From Hoplostethus atlanticus (lineage: Eukaryota > Chordata > Actinopteri > Trachichthyiformes > Trachichthyidae), in NCBI GenBank assembly GCA_034670405.1, contig JAXDDX010000024.1, positions 1,509,501-1,573,500 on the forward strand: a stretch of DNA of 64,000 nucleotides. The letters are read 5' to 3'. The notes under the pieces were generated by a model. That model did no database searches, was not told the origin of the DNA, and saw only the letters and a list, made by a program, of their open reading frames with translations. Below, in pieces: positions 12,968-24,637 of this stretch (position 1 is the first letter of the stretch; every line of letters starts with the position of its first letter). A program made the translations under genes and the position numbers.

Positions 12968-14807
12968 CATATCTGTATTCAAGCAGGGAGGTATTAAACC
13001 CTCACTGCTCATGATGTAATTCTCTGATCTGTGCTTGACTCGCCAGCGCTGGCTGATGATGACATCTGGCTCAGTCGTTCTTATAAATCATATAGGACAT
13101 CTTAGTGTGTGGATTCTTTTCATTTCAGCACCCAAACTGAGTGTATTCTTCCATGAGACCCCCGCTTTATTGAAATATCCCACCACAAGCAGGCCTATAG
13201 TCCAGTTTTCTTGATGTAAATACCTGTCTCTCCGCTGCTCCCTGTGCCTCCAGAACTGGCCGTCTGTCCACCAAGGAGACGAGGACCATCTGTAAGGCCT
13301 TCCAGCTGCCTCTAGCGGAGGATCTGCTCAGAGCCCTGCTCAACGAGTAAGAGCCCGACACACATCAAAGCACCGTTGGGTGGAACAGTCCAAAGTCTCA
13401 CTGCATTTGATTCAATTTGTTTATATGAGAGACCAATGTTTCCCCCAGAATTATTTCCTGGAAAGGTTGAGAAACTATATGCAGTATGTACCTGTTTGTA
13501 ATCTGGATGGATGCCTGCTGCAGGTTCACGGCAGCGGAGGAGATCGACTACCACGCCTTCCTGTCTGGTATCAACTGGAGGGAGAACCCCGCCCCCCCGG
13601 TCCTGCCCGACGATACCCTGAAGGTGAGAGAAGGACGGCGGTAAGATGGGGTTGTCTTACAAAAGCAGCAGGACAGATTGCACCGGTGTTATGTTATGAG
13701 AGAAATGACACCTAATAGATTTACACGAATTGAAAATCAATGAAAATGTTAACCTTGATTATTACTGATTGGGTGAGCGACTAGATGAGCGAGCCAAAAG
13801 CAGTATCCAGTGAGAGGGTAAACAAATTGAGCAAGGAAAACGAGACAGGTGGTCGAAAAGGAAGGAAGCTCCTCTGATCTTCTCCCTCACGTCTGTGTCT
13901 TTACTATGTAATGCTGATTTAGCGTGCCTTGCCGCAGCGAGAGCTAACCAGAAACAGGTGATCAGGACACACACACACTGTGGCAGGATGGCAAAGAGTG
14001 TGTCTGTGTGTGTGTGTGTGTGTGTGTGAGTGTGTGTACGCCTAGACCCTGCTTTCTCAATTCTCTAATTCTGCTCTATCACTGGTTTCCAGCTGCTCTC
14101 TGCCTCGCCGGGTCCTAAGCCCAAACTAGTCGCTCGGTCTCCGCTCAACTTCTCTGCCTTCCTTAACGAGCTCTACGGAAACCCAGAAGAAGAATGAAAA
14201 TGGCCGCCCGTACCTTCGCGTCTTTGACAGTGTCACAAGTATCCTGTCCGATAGTAATGACAACACGGGACCGCCAGATTGATTGATTGTTTCCTGGGTG
14301 CCTCTGTGGTCCTTGCCAACCATCCAGACACTGTCTTGCGTTTTCTCATTACCTCAGACACTAAAATGGTTCAACCCTGAATATGTTTAGTATTATTTCC
14401 TAATGGGGAAATTCCATGTATGTATTATATACTATATACTGCATACTACCTGTTATACCTACCTCTATATGATGATGTTTTACAGCCCTGGGGCCAATCC
14501 AAGCCAAAATGCTTTGTAGAAATGTCACTTTAGTTCATTTTCTGAAAGGTCGATTTTTCTCTTTAGAGATATGAGGTTTTCTGCCCGGCACTGATTGAGG
14601 TTATGGTTTTAAACTCAGGGCAGCTACTGTAGAGCACAACCCAGTGAACTGTGAACTGTGAGTGTGTGTTCCTGTTATCTCCAGTTTGATGTGAACTGGA
14701 GTGGTGAGGCCAGTAGCCCTGCAGTGAAGAACGTCAACTACTCTGCACTGCTGGAGGACATGTTCTCCCCCAACAACACCGACCCAACAACCGCTACCTC
14801 AACATAG
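5379..14807 (+). CDS. efhc2: EF-hand domain-containing family member C2 (three DM10 domains)
   Basis: Fifteen coding exons: 5379-5420, 6029-6217, 6385-6535, 6649-6872, 7006-7257, 8091-8198, 8606-8744, 10069-10234, 10337-10479, 11012-11208, 11336-11469, 11946-12140, 13254-13346, 13524-13623, then one of two last exons (14093-14197 or 14685-14807). All junctions keep frame and are GT-AG; the protein is 745 or 751 aa (human about 749). Start MPLPFLPGNSFN matches the conserved EFHC N-terminus. EFHC1/EFHC2 are microtubule inner proteins of ciliary doublets (family knowledge). Three DM10 domains occupy roughly residues 78-185, 210-370 and 425-535, followed by EF-hand-like sequence (about 540-700). 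No frameshift or internal stop was seen. It lies 1.4 kb after fundc1 on the same strand, so it needs its own promoter; a candidate X-box lies 110 bases upstream. Confidence 0.95.
7006..8744 (+). CDS. efhc2: efhc2 exons 5-7: second DM10 domain
   Basis: Encodes residues 203 to about 369. Begins MEKSMKPLRPYERHDTLKQF, then VLRFYCFWDD, DPRELILHYFLADDTVEI and NSGRDA. Exon 6 is the less conserved linker (ITGRTVLNVFG). Exon 7 closes the domain with GAVHQEFYKDCDLTLGG, VSVWGRRVVICDCDNFTKDYY. Introns 5 and 6 contain a (TG)n tract and a SINE respectively. Confidence 0.93.
7683..7733 (+). repeat. (TG)n microsatellite in efhc2 intron 5
   Basis: About 25 uninterrupted TG units. Reading frames through it (poly Cys-Val or Thr-His) are artefacts. 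Confidence 0.95.
8302..8512 (+). mobile_element. SINE in efhc2 intron 6
   Basis: Starts GGGTGACAGGGTGGCTTAGC, resembling a Pol III A-box head, with GGGTTTGACACT as a degenerate B box. It ends CTGCTTTGGATAATTGTGTG then CTAAAATGCCTGAAATG, a mutated copy of the teleost SINE tail (GCTTTGGATAAAAGCGTCTGCTAAATG) also present in reverse near 39801. Old and diverged; no target-site duplication was identified. Confidence 0.6.
10069..11208 (+). CDS. efhc2: efhc2 exons 8-10: linker and third DM10 domain
   Basis: Encodes residues from about 369 to 537. Exon 8 gives a proline-rich linker (PPAPKPPRPVPPFNGFGSEEDS), conserved in position in human EFHC2. Exons 9-10 form DM10 domain 3: RDRLFVIYFYLCDDTISVFEP, RNSGVLGGKFLERGRVKKPG, and DADEYAFNYMEQH at the end. 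Junctions split arginine and glycine codons. Confidence 0.93.
11336..13623 (+). CDS. efhc2: efhc2 exons 11-14: EF-hand region
   Basis: Encodes residues 538-711. The first EF-hand-like loop, DPSNTGFIPYES, has serine instead of acid at position 12 and is probably weak. A second loop, DRDRTGRLSTKE (about residues 644-655), keeps D1, D3, G6, L8 and E12 and looks able to bind calcium; the exon 12/13 join lies inside it. Exon 14 encodes the helical AEEIDYHAFLSGINWRENP, matching the human IDYKSFFSALNWRKNP. Confidence 0.9.
12144..12202 (+). repeat. G21 run and (CA)n adjoining the efhc2 exon 12 donor
   Basis: The intron begins GTA and then runs straight into 21 consecutive G, followed by TTTA and a CA repeat of about 37 bases. 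A second CA tract follows at about 12305-12358. Confidence 0.95.
12930..12966 (+). repeat. (AAT)n microsatellite in efhc2 intron 12
   Basis: About 12 perfect AAT units, the only long trinucleotide array in the window. Confidence 0.95.
14093..14197 (+). CDS. efhc2: efhc2 alternative terminal exon A (canonical-like C-terminus)
   Basis: Acceptor TTTCCAG, phase 0 with exon 14, 34 codons then TGA. It contains LNFSAFLNELYG and ends NPEEE, resembling the human EFHC2 end (IDYWTFLKDAFGLEEE). No AATAAA or ATTAAA was found between this stop and exon B, so a transcript using it would probably run through exon B as 3' UTR to the 14881 signal. Product would be 745 aa. Confidence 0.75.
   Translation: MLSASPGPKPKLVARSPLNFSAFLNELYGNPEEE
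14685..14807 (+). CDS. efhc2: efhc2 alternative terminal exon B (duplicate-like C-terminus)
   Basis: Acceptor TATCTCCAG, also phase 0 with exon 14, 40 codons then TAG. It contains VNYSALLEDMFS, which aligns without gaps to LNFSAFLNELYG of exon A (N, S, A, L identical, others conservative), followed by a Thr/Asn-rich tail. An ATTAAA signal lies 74 bases after the stop. Product would be 751 aa. Confidence 0.7.
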   Translation, partial: FDVNWSGEASSPAVKNVNYSALLEDMFSPNNTDPTTATST

Positions 14808-14880
14808 AGACACGGAGGGAGGTGCATTTGATACTGCTTCTCACACACACACACACACACGCCGCTGTATGTGTTCCTTA

Positions 14881-14886
14881 ATTAAA
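14881..14886 (+). promoter_or_regulatory. efhc2: efhc2 polyadenylation signal ATTAAA
   Basis: Common variant hexamer 74 bases after the exon B stop, followed by a T-rich stretch (GTGTTTTGATTTTGTTTC) suited to a downstream element. It is the first such signal after either terminal exon. Confidence 0.6.
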
Positions 14887-16265
14887 GAACATGGATTACA
14901 TTGCAAACCAACATCTGTGTTTTGATTTTGTTTCATCTGGGGAAAAGTGCAACGGAGAAACACTTGGAACATGGTATGTGAAAAATGTGTATGCGCACGT
15001 GCGTGTGGTTGTGCGCTCGCATGAATCGGCGTGAATCCCTCAGAGACACTGTAAAATATATGAGGCGTTAAAGCAGAACCATATTTCAGCCCTGGGCAGA
15101 CAGGCATGCACATACGTTATGATTACAGAGTATTACACTGTATCCTCCAGCACTGTGCTAGCTTGATAAGGGAGGAAATTGCCGTTGGACTGGGTGATGT
15201 ATGCTGTATGATGACTGCATGCTGGCTAAAGACTGAAGCCATACTGTCAGCCCACAGCTCTGGAAACCACAGCCGCTGACACCAAAGCCCAGAATGTGTG
15301 TCAAGACCAAAGAGTTTTTCCTAAAATGCCTCTTAGCTTCACGTGTGTTATATAATCTGACTGGTGGAAGAGGAAAAGTAAAAGGATGAAGTAGAAAAAG
15401 TAGAATGGAGTTAGCCTGTCATTTCTTATAAACGCTCCTGCTCAGCTGTTTGAAATCTTGTCAGGCTTAGTGGGGTCTCAGTTGGTTTGTCGCTGCCGAT
15501 AGTGAACAGAGAAACAAAGGAGAAATAAGATGAGAGATGTGGATCAAGATGAAGGTGAAGAGGGGTCAGCTCTATAGAGGTCAAAAAGGCTGCCGGTTGA
15601 ACATGCTTGACCGTCCGTGTGTGTGGCGCTGTTAGGGAATAAAAAGGCAGGTTGTTCAGGTTGAGGCGCCACTGTAATCAGAGCCTCCATCTCAAATGCT
15701 GGTACGGGGATAAGTCAAACATTCGGTAATCAACCATCCAATCCCCTCTATGTAACCGGCGCACACACACACACTCGCTCACACACACCACACAAGCCTC
15801 GCTCACACACACCCAGCGCCTCACCCCCTTCACGCGGAGCACAGAAAGAGTGCATTACATCACCCTAGGCATTATCAGGTCCTCTCCGTCTGCTTTCACA
15901 CGTACCAAAATATTAGCCTCCCGACTCACCCGCTAACACAAAGGGTGACGTCGGTGCGGTGGTGGAGGGGAGGGAGGGAGGGCATCGCGGAGCTTCCTGA
16001 GTGCATACTTGGCCTTTTATGCCTTCTGAAACATGGTGTGAGAGAGGGAGGACAATACGGGAAAAACTCCCCCCCTCTTCTCTTTGTGTCTGTCTTTTTG
16101 CCTCATACACCCACACATCCCATTTTCTGCCCTGTCATGCTCTGCGGCACAGCAACGCTTGAGTGACTGTAGCACATTGAGCGGACTGCGTCCTCGTCAT
16201 TCGTTTTTTAAACCTGCTTGCAACATTTGGTGCACGTCCAGGTTAGGAGTAGATATATGGGTTTG

Positions 16266-16310
16266 CCAATATATCGGGCCGATATTGGTCTGTTATTAAA
16301 TATCAGATCC
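16266..16310. repeat. Fragment of a dispersed repeat with GATATTGG palindromic tail
   Basis: The 23 bases at 16266-16288 are an exact reverse complement of 50656-50678 in mao intron 3. The motif is an imperfect palindrome around CGGGCCGATA. Two copies in 64 kb point to a dispersed repeat family. Confidence 0.6.
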
Positions 16311-17679
16311 ACCTCTAATATGATGGATATGATGCAGCCTTTGATTACATATTTGTTGTGTAATTGATAGTAGTTAATATTACACAATATTACACTGGTT
16401 GACGATGGGAAGCCCTTAACCTGACTTGATTAAAATGTGACATTTTCAATCAGCTTCAATCTTACTGGTCATACTGGTCATGCTGGTGTTGGTATCAGCC
16501 TTCAAAAACCTGTTTCAGTTGAACGCCGACATCCACATTGACGTACATGTGAAGCGTAACTTCGTACCAAACAGGAATAAAAACGACTCAGCCTCCCCGA
16601 CTTTGCCTCCTCCCAGCACACAATGTTGTGTTTGTGCTTTGTGTGACTACTCTCCGCTGTATCGGTTCCTTGTCAGCGAAGACAGAGTGGGGAGGCTTGT
16701 TGTAAAGAATCTGTTTCTCTCTCTCCTTGTTCCACTTTACTGCTGTTCTGCTCAGGACCACTGCACTGTAAAAGCTGATATGCAGGAAGGTCATAAATGT
16801 CTCTGGGGTTAAGAGGATCTCCTGTGAGGAAGGTGTGTGTGCATGTGTGTGTGTGTGCACGTGTCATGCACAGTCATGGCTAATCTATAAAGTCTAAACC
16901 GACATCTGAGTACATGAGGGGGAACGTTTTCTGTTTACTGGCTCCCTGCCTCTCTTTTCTCATGACAACAAATCCTGAACCTGGAAGCACACAAACACAC
17001 ATCACAGAGCAAGTGTGTTCAGATGTTGTTTTTCTCAGAGCTGCTCCATCGTAGTATCAGCATTTTGGCCCTACGGTTCACTGAGCTGAAGCTTCTTGTA
17101 ATTTATTTCTCACGGCGTAATTGAGTTCTGTTAATCTGCGTTGAAATCGACAATTTTACAAATGCTTCTATACGAGAGAACTTTTAAATGACCGCCCAGA
17201 CACAAAAAAGTTCTTACTTACTGTTGGCTACTTATCAGAAAAGTCAATTAGTGCCACGGAGCTCATCAATGTCCCGTGAGGGCTGTAGAACAGATTGAGC
17301 TCTGCTAAGTGGTGTCTGGCCGGGCTATACTGGAGGCCCTCTATAGAGAGATGAGGAGAGTTTAGCAGACTGTTTTTGGCTGCTCTCCCTCATTCCAGTA
17401 ATTCCTCAGTGCCTATGGGCATTGGCACAGAGAGAGGGGTGGAGGGAGAGGGGGCCGAGGCTCAGACCCCGTTTTACAGGGTCAGCCACTGCCCCAGGTG
17501 CACATGGGGAAACACTTAGCTGCTCCCGCTTTGCTCCATATCTCCCAGGCCCTCTATCTCTTTCTCAGAATCTTTCACTTTCTCCCTGTTATCCCCCTCT
17601 TTCTTTCTCTACTAATCCCCAGTCCAGTTGCAAGGGCTGCTGTTCTCATTCCACATGCGATATCATGCACATGTCTGCA

Positions 17680-17718
<39 letters not shown>

Positions 17719-19021
17719 AGATCATCAGCTCCACATCCTCATTGCTTCTGAAAAGTGCAGCTTTCCTTTGATATCGGTGTTTTATTCCTGGAGTAGACAT
17801 TATCCATTTACTCCTTCAGCCTAAGAGGCTCTGAACCGCTCTGAACACTTGTACTGGCTAAGTGTGTTTCCCCAGCACACCAGAACCAGACCTGGTACAC
17901 TCATCATACACCGGTTGACTTTGGCAGCCGCCGTGACATTATTCTACCTGGTCAAGAGAAGAGAAAGTTATTCTACACCGGCTGTAAATTAGAACTATGG
18001 GACTATTTTCATTGGAGTTTTGGCTCCCAGTGGAAACCATTTTTGAGGCGAACACGCCTGTTTTTCTGTTGCAAACCAGTCCACATAAATCTCCCAAAAT
18101 TATAGTCGCCTTCCATTTTTTTCATGTAGCTTGAAATAAGGCTGGAAATCAATCTCCTAAATGAAGACTGAATGTGTCCTTGCACCATCAGTCAGTCCAT
18201 ATAGCGCTGCGCCTCTCACGGATAATACAAACCTGCTTGAAAGAAGCTTCCCTGCACTGAGGGAAAGAACAGACAGCTTCAGTTAAAAACAGACAGAGGA
18301 AGATATTTAACTCTTTGAGAAATGAACAGAGATGTGAGGAAGTCTCTTTCTATTATCTTAGTCCAGACGGACGCATGATGGAACAAAGATAAACTTAGAT
18401 GCTGTCAGGACGCCCAGCCCATGGGTCAGTGAGAATGCGTGACTCAGGTGAGTGAGCTGTTATGTGACCCTGCCCTGCTAATCCCGTCCTGATGAGGTGA
18501 TGACTCATGTCACGTCACGTCCAGTCACATCTCTGTCTCCCGGTGCTCGTGGGGACAGCATGTCTGCCCGCTGTCCGACAGCCTGCAGCCAAGGTGGGAC
18601 TTCATCAGCACAGGGACAACTGGCGCGCCGCACTCTTAACAAACAGTCATCGGTTTATGTGCTGATGTAACAAGGGTGCAACCTGATCTGCAGCCTGACC
18701 AGTGTTAACGTCCCCGCGTGAACAACTGCAGACTTGTTGTTCAAAAGACTTTAATTCAGTTTGAAAGAGATGTTTTGGATAAAAGAGGGCGAGGAAACAT
18801 TTGCAGGGCATATAGTTTGTCATAAATCAATAATCTTAATAACAAATGTGACCTCAGACCAGCAGGACAACGACTTTGCTTTTTATTGTTGGTCATTGGC
18901 TACAGCTCTGTGACGGCAGCTTTGTCAGAAAGCTGCTCTTAAGGTACTATGTCAAATTCTCTCAGTATATCTCCTCTTTCTCTGCTGTCTTTCCTCTGCT
19001 CTCTGTCCTTTATCCCCCCAC

Positions 19022-19024
<3 letters not shown>

Positions 19025-19081
<57 letters not shown>
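19025..19081 (+). repeat. (CA)n microsatellite
   Basis: About 28 uninterrupted CA units preceded by a C-rich stretch. Confidence 0.95.
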
Positions 19082-19086
<5 letters not shown>

Positions 19087-19575
19087 CATATGGGATTCAC
19101 ATTTGGCTTTGCGGACCATTTTCTTAATGTGATATTATGATACATCAGCTGAAGCCATTTACTCTCTGTCACCACCTCTCATGTGAACACAAGCTGAGTA
19201 AGCCAAGGAGAGACACTCGGATTCTGTCCGGGTGAGTTATTACCATTTAATTTGACACTATTCACAGGGGTGATCATTTAAAACGCCTGAAAGTGTAATC
19301 AAAATACAAACTATGCTTGCTGGAGTCTCTCTCTCTAGGCATCTGTTGTTGGCGTATAGGTTTTCACCCTCTCCTGCTGGCAGCTGTAAATCGCCCTTGT
19401 CGAAGGTGTGTGTGTGTATGTGTGAGGGAACAGAAGGTGAGAAATTTGGGGGGTCAGCCGAGGTCTTGCAGGTAATTGTGTTTCTTAAACTTTTGACCCA
19501 CTAAGCCCTACTTAGTGTGGGGCAGCTTGCTCCCCTTATTTCCCCCGAGAGTTTAGACTCTGCATACCAAGACAT

Positions 19576-19611
<36 letters not shown>

Positions 19612-21166
19612 TAGAGAGTATTAGAGTGTGTCTGTGCATGGTAGAAGTGAGTATCTGAACATATGCTGTCAGCTACACACGGCTCAGGTTATTCTTTTTC
19701 ACCTATTTTGGCATTGGCCTCATTGTTATTCTCGGGCTAGTTGACAGCCCTATTGTTATTGAACCAGGTTTTGGAAAATACATAGTTGGTCATGACACAC
19801 ACCCCAACCCCACACCCTCCCCCCTCTGTCTGTGTGAAAGATGTTGAAAGAATGCACCTCTAATGCTAAAGCAGTAGATGGTATGAGATGTTTGTCTGTT
19901 CTTTTTACCCCTGGACTTCATCCATGCCTCAATTAGAGGATTACGCCTTCGCCACCGGTGCCAGTTTTTGATATCACACCGATCCTTTGGGTAACTTAAA
20001 CTGCTTTAGAAACCCAAAGAGTGCTGACGTTTCCACGAAATGCTGGGAGAAAAGCAAAAATGACTGATGTAATATATTGCAACGATTTGGCAGCGGTTGA
20101 GTAAAAAAAGCCTCGGAGAAGGTATGAACGCTATTGTCTCATGGTAACTGTGATGCCTCGCTCATTCTTAGCTTTCCATTTGTCGCAGTTCTTCCTCGTC
20201 TTCGTATCTTCGGGGGTGTCTCTCTCAACGTGGAGCCATAGTAGCGTGATGGATGAGGTCGTTACAGTTTGGGTCTGCTCTAAACTGTGTTGCTCTTGTT
20301 TATATCATTTCCAAACACACAGGCGCAGCAGTATCGTGTAATTGTTTACAGATGAATATATATTTGGAGACTTTCATTCCAAAATGAGATATCCACCATG
20401 TGACTCCTGCTCTCAGAAAATGATTGATAGTACCAAATGAAAACACATTCTTTATAAAGGATAGTAGGTAACGTGGTAACTTGGCAAAATGACGTTTTTT
20501 TTTGACCTACTGGATCATCTTTGTTCTAGAAATACTGAATGATAAAAGTATTTTTTTTATTTCCCCCAGAATGGATAAAATAGTTTTGAGTTTTGGAAAT
20601 GAACTCATCATTTGTATATAGTTTAAAAAATTTCAACTGTATGATTTATCTTACGAGACAGCCACCCAGCCTCAAAAGTGGACGCAAGATAAGTGAAGTA
20701 TTTATTAGGATGATATTTCAATATATAGAACTTCAATTTTTGACTTTGCCCAAGTCTGACTTTTTAACACAGCAGGGCGAGGATATTCCACCATCCCACC
20801 CCCAGTTTCTTCAGCTGGACGGTCCCATTATGAGAAGTTGCTGAGGTGAGTTATTTAAACCCCCCCTCCCTCCTCTTCTTCCCCACTATCTCTCCCCTCA
20901 CCTCTCATTTCCCCCCGACCTCCCCGATGTCCTGGTAGGAGAAAGCGCGTGAAGAAGAAGGCCGGCGGGACCAGTTGTTTTTAAATAAACTAAATCTGCT
21001 AACAGTTTTATAACCCTGACCTCGTAAAACTGGCTGCAGCTTTTGGTCAGCGCTCTCCTGATGGTGCGAGCAGAGCCGTCCAGGGCTGGAATTCCCATTT
21101 GCCATTGCGGAGCGTGTCGGTGCGTCAGCTGGTGTGTGTGAGAAAGAGAGAGACAGGGCGAGAGAG

Positions 21167-21203
<37 letters not shown>

Positions 21204-21309
21204 TATACGACTGCTGTGTCACGATCCACATCTGACGACCACACTCACAGGCAGAGCATCCAGCCTGCTCCCTTTTCTAGTGATTTCCCTGTAAAAAAAA
21301 AAAGTGAGG

Positions 21310-21610
21310 GAGTGTGGCTGTGGGACAGAACAGAAAAGAGAGAGGGCAGGCAAGAGGAGGGCAAAAGAGAGAGAGATACTGAGAGTGCATAGAGAGAGAG
21401 AGAGAGAGAGAGAGAGAACAGAGAGGAGGTGAGTGAGACAGAGCGAGACAGAGGGAGGAGAGAGTAGAGCTCAGACAATCAGTGTGTGTGAGAGAGGTAG
21501 AAACAGAAGGACAGAGGGGTTGCAAAACAATAGTTGAACAACAAGCTGCGTTCAGGATCCCCAGCCTCTGTGGATACCTCTGCTGTGTTTCTGCTGCGGA
21601 GCCGCTGAAG
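21310..21610 (+). other. Candidate ndp non-coding first exon and GA-rich promoter
   Basis: A GA-rich tract (with an AG repeat at about 21390-21417) leads into mixed sequence ending CCGCTGAAG followed by the strong donor GTAAGA at 21611. Human NDP has an untranslated exon 1 spliced across a long intron to the exon with the ATG; this is one plausible position. No unique evidence ties it to ndp, and other donors exist in the region. Confidence 0.2.
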
Positions 21611-22345
21611 GTAAGACCACCAAGCCAGGGGTCTCCTCCGACTCCAGAGCCCAGGATCAGAGCACACCTCCGCTGAGCTGAAGCCACGCCGCGCTACAGG
21701 GAAATCCTCCATGCCTCTTGTATGCTGGGCTCTTTTTTTTTTTTTCCTGACCTAATGTACTGAAGATGTATTCTCTTAACGTATCATAGCCGCTCTTCCA
21801 CAGGGCATAGTCTGAAGATAATACGTGGCTTAGCTGGGCTGACATCATCCTGCTTAAAATTCAACATACGCTCCAGGCTGGATGTAGTGAGATGATGTGA
21901 TTCATTTTGGTTTGGTTTGAGAGCTCAGTGCGTTTACAGAGAGCCAATATAGATCAAGGCGTATGAATGGAGTCGTAATATACGATACGGAGCTTCGGTT
22001 CACATTCTGCTCACTTGTCATCCTTAGGCTCAGGTACGCATTCCTCTTTTATTGCAGGTATTTTCAGCTCGTCATGTGTCCGGGCACTGCGAGCGGTTGT
22101 GGTTAGGACACGGTGTGACACGGTGTGTAATACAAGGTGCTGGCTCTGGTAGATTCAGTAATCAGGCACCGGCAGGTAAACTGGAACACTAGTCTTGGTT
22201 GAGGGAGAGATTAGGTGACTAAGTGGAGCAGGCGGAGAGTGCATGTGCATGTGCATGTGCATGTGTGTGTGTGTGAGTGAGCCATATGCGAGGTTAATAT
22301 TGGTGTTAATAGCTTTGCATATGTATGGATATGTATTTTGCATGT

Positions 22346-22380
<35 letters not shown>

Positions 22381-22912
22381 TGTAAAATTGGGTTGGCCTG
22401 GGGCTGGACCCTGGGGCTGCTGGCTTATGCTGGAAGGAGATGATGACAGATATAATGGACTCTGTGGTAGGTAGGAGGAAGAGATGAGCTACCACCTCCG
22501 TCTAATGAGAAAGAGAGAGAGACGTGTATGTGTGAGAGAGAGAGAGTGTGAGAGAAAGAGAGAAGGTGTTCAAGTGAAAAATGAAGTGACTGTAAGAGAT
22601 GGGGGATAACGAGAGGGGAAAGAAAAAAGTCTAGGTAGAAAGAAAAAACACATCTGAGAAAGAGGCGGGAACAATGAACCCATCAGAGGACAGACAATGC
22701 CAAAGAAGGACACAATAAATAGGAGAAACGGAATGAAACTGAGATGTGTGAGAGGAGGAGAGAGAGAGAGAGAGAGAGCTGGAGGAGGTGAGAGTGAGAG
22801 AGAGCTTGACAGAGAGAGAGAGACTCTGACATGCAAACATCCCTCCAGACATCCATCTCCACTTGACTCCAATGACACCAGATGAAGAACAGTTCATACA
22901 ATAAGATAAATG

Positions 22913-22918
<6 letters not shown>

Positions 22919-22957
<39 letters not shown>

Positions 22958-22974
22958 GTGTGTGTGTGTGTGCG
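22919..22974 (+). repeat. (TG)n microsatellite
   Basis: Long TG array with one CG interruption, ending GCGCGCGC, which is prone to Z-DNA. Confidence 0.9.
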
Positions 22975-23157
22975 CGCGCTGCGTCTTACGGTAAAATAAG
23001 GTCACCTTTAAATTGTTTGGAGAAGAAAAGGCAGGGAAGAGGAGTAGGAGGTGTGTTTGAAGCATCACACATTTATCCAGACGCCGATGTAAAGCAATGC
23101 TCCGCCGTGTTGTGCTGTGTGTGTGTGTGTGTGTGTCTGTCCTCGTGTCTCATATTC

Positions 23158-23193
<36 letters not shown>

Positions 23194-23843
23194 GGGCCAT
23201 TGTGCGTGTATTTATTTGGATGGTGTTGAAACTCCGATAGGCGGTTCACAGTGTCTCACTGCCGCAGGAATGTGCTCTTGACAAATGGATGCTCTGTAAG
23301 AACCGCAGGCCACCGAGCAGATCTTTAACACCGCCCTGCCAGCCAGGCATGTGACAGATCTCAAGGAAACCTGTTTCGGTGCGATAAAACAAACACGCCT
23401 CTGACTCTCAGTCTTTCGGGCCGCCCTGGGCTTATCGCTGAATAGACGCTTGATCTACCTTCACGCGCAGGTTTTTAGCCTGCAGCTCATCGTGTTCCCA
23501 GCGATTTGTCTCTGATGTTGGATGGAGAGCAGAGAGGAGTGGCGGTGATGATCACAGAAAGACAGAGGAATAGAAACACCTACACAACCGATGTACATAT
23601 AGGAGTATACGTATTATACATATAGGTCCTGTTTGTGTTTCTTTCTGCCTCTGGGCGCCTGCCAGTGTTTCTGAGAAGCCTAAATTGGAAAGCTAGCATA
23701 AGCTTAGCTCTGGCTCACATGGCTGCCTATCATTGGCTGTGCACTGCCCTCAAATCCACGCTGTTTGTCTTATCTTTACCAGGGGGGATATATTTAGTGA
23801 GGAGCTTAGCTTTTAGGAGGTTGGCGTGTGGGGAGGGTAAAAG

Positions 23844-23885
<42 letters not shown>

Positions 23886-24565
23886 ACTGAGTAAGTTTGT
23901 GTGTGTGTTTTGGGGGTTGGCGTCAGCACACTGTGGCAGAGCTTGGCACTCTGCATGCCAAACTGGTGTGTGTCTGTGTGTCAATAGGGGAGGGGGGCAG
24001 GTCTGTGTGTCTGCCCCCCCCCACCCACCACCCACCCCCCCCTTTCCCTGCAGTCTGGAATCTGCCCTTTAGTTTATTAAAAGCTAGTGAAACAATGGAG
24101 GGAGGTGAGGTGGAGGAGGGGAGTGATGAACAGAAAGTAATGACGTAAACTGTGGGATAGAGATGGGGTGGGGAGGGAGAGACGGAGAGTGGAGGTGCAA
24201 ATCAGGATGAAGAGCAATGATGGAGTAGGGAGGAAAAGAGGGAGATGGAGGAAGGTATTCACAATGATGGATAAAAAACATCATTAGTTAAACCCCAGTA
24301 TCCCGCTGTACCTGTCATTTCTTCCCCGGTGTCCATTGATGCACCTGTTTCTGGTGTGGCTGTGTGGTTCTCTGCACTGGGCGGCAGAGAGGCCCGTCCC
24401 AGGACAACAACTGTGGACTCAGCTGCCGGCTGGCCTGGGAGATAAAGTCAGAGGATCCCTCTGAAGATCTGGCTCCTCAGCCCACCCCGTGCCATCACAG
24501 CATCCCAGCAATGCATAGAGCCCCAGACCAGCAGAACAGCCACGTGAATACCACAGCACAGTACC

Positions 24566-24570
<5 letters not shown>

Positions 24571-24634
<64 letters not shown>
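24571..24634 (+). repeat. (TG)n microsatellite
   Basis: About 32 uninterrupted TG units. Confidence 0.95.

Positions 24635-24637
<3 letters not shown>

Noticed and set aside
21310-21480. GA-rich tract as a coding region (several open frames of Ser/Leu or Glu/Arg)
   Set aside because: Frames are produced by (GA)n low complexity and have no domain; only a non-coding role is plausible.
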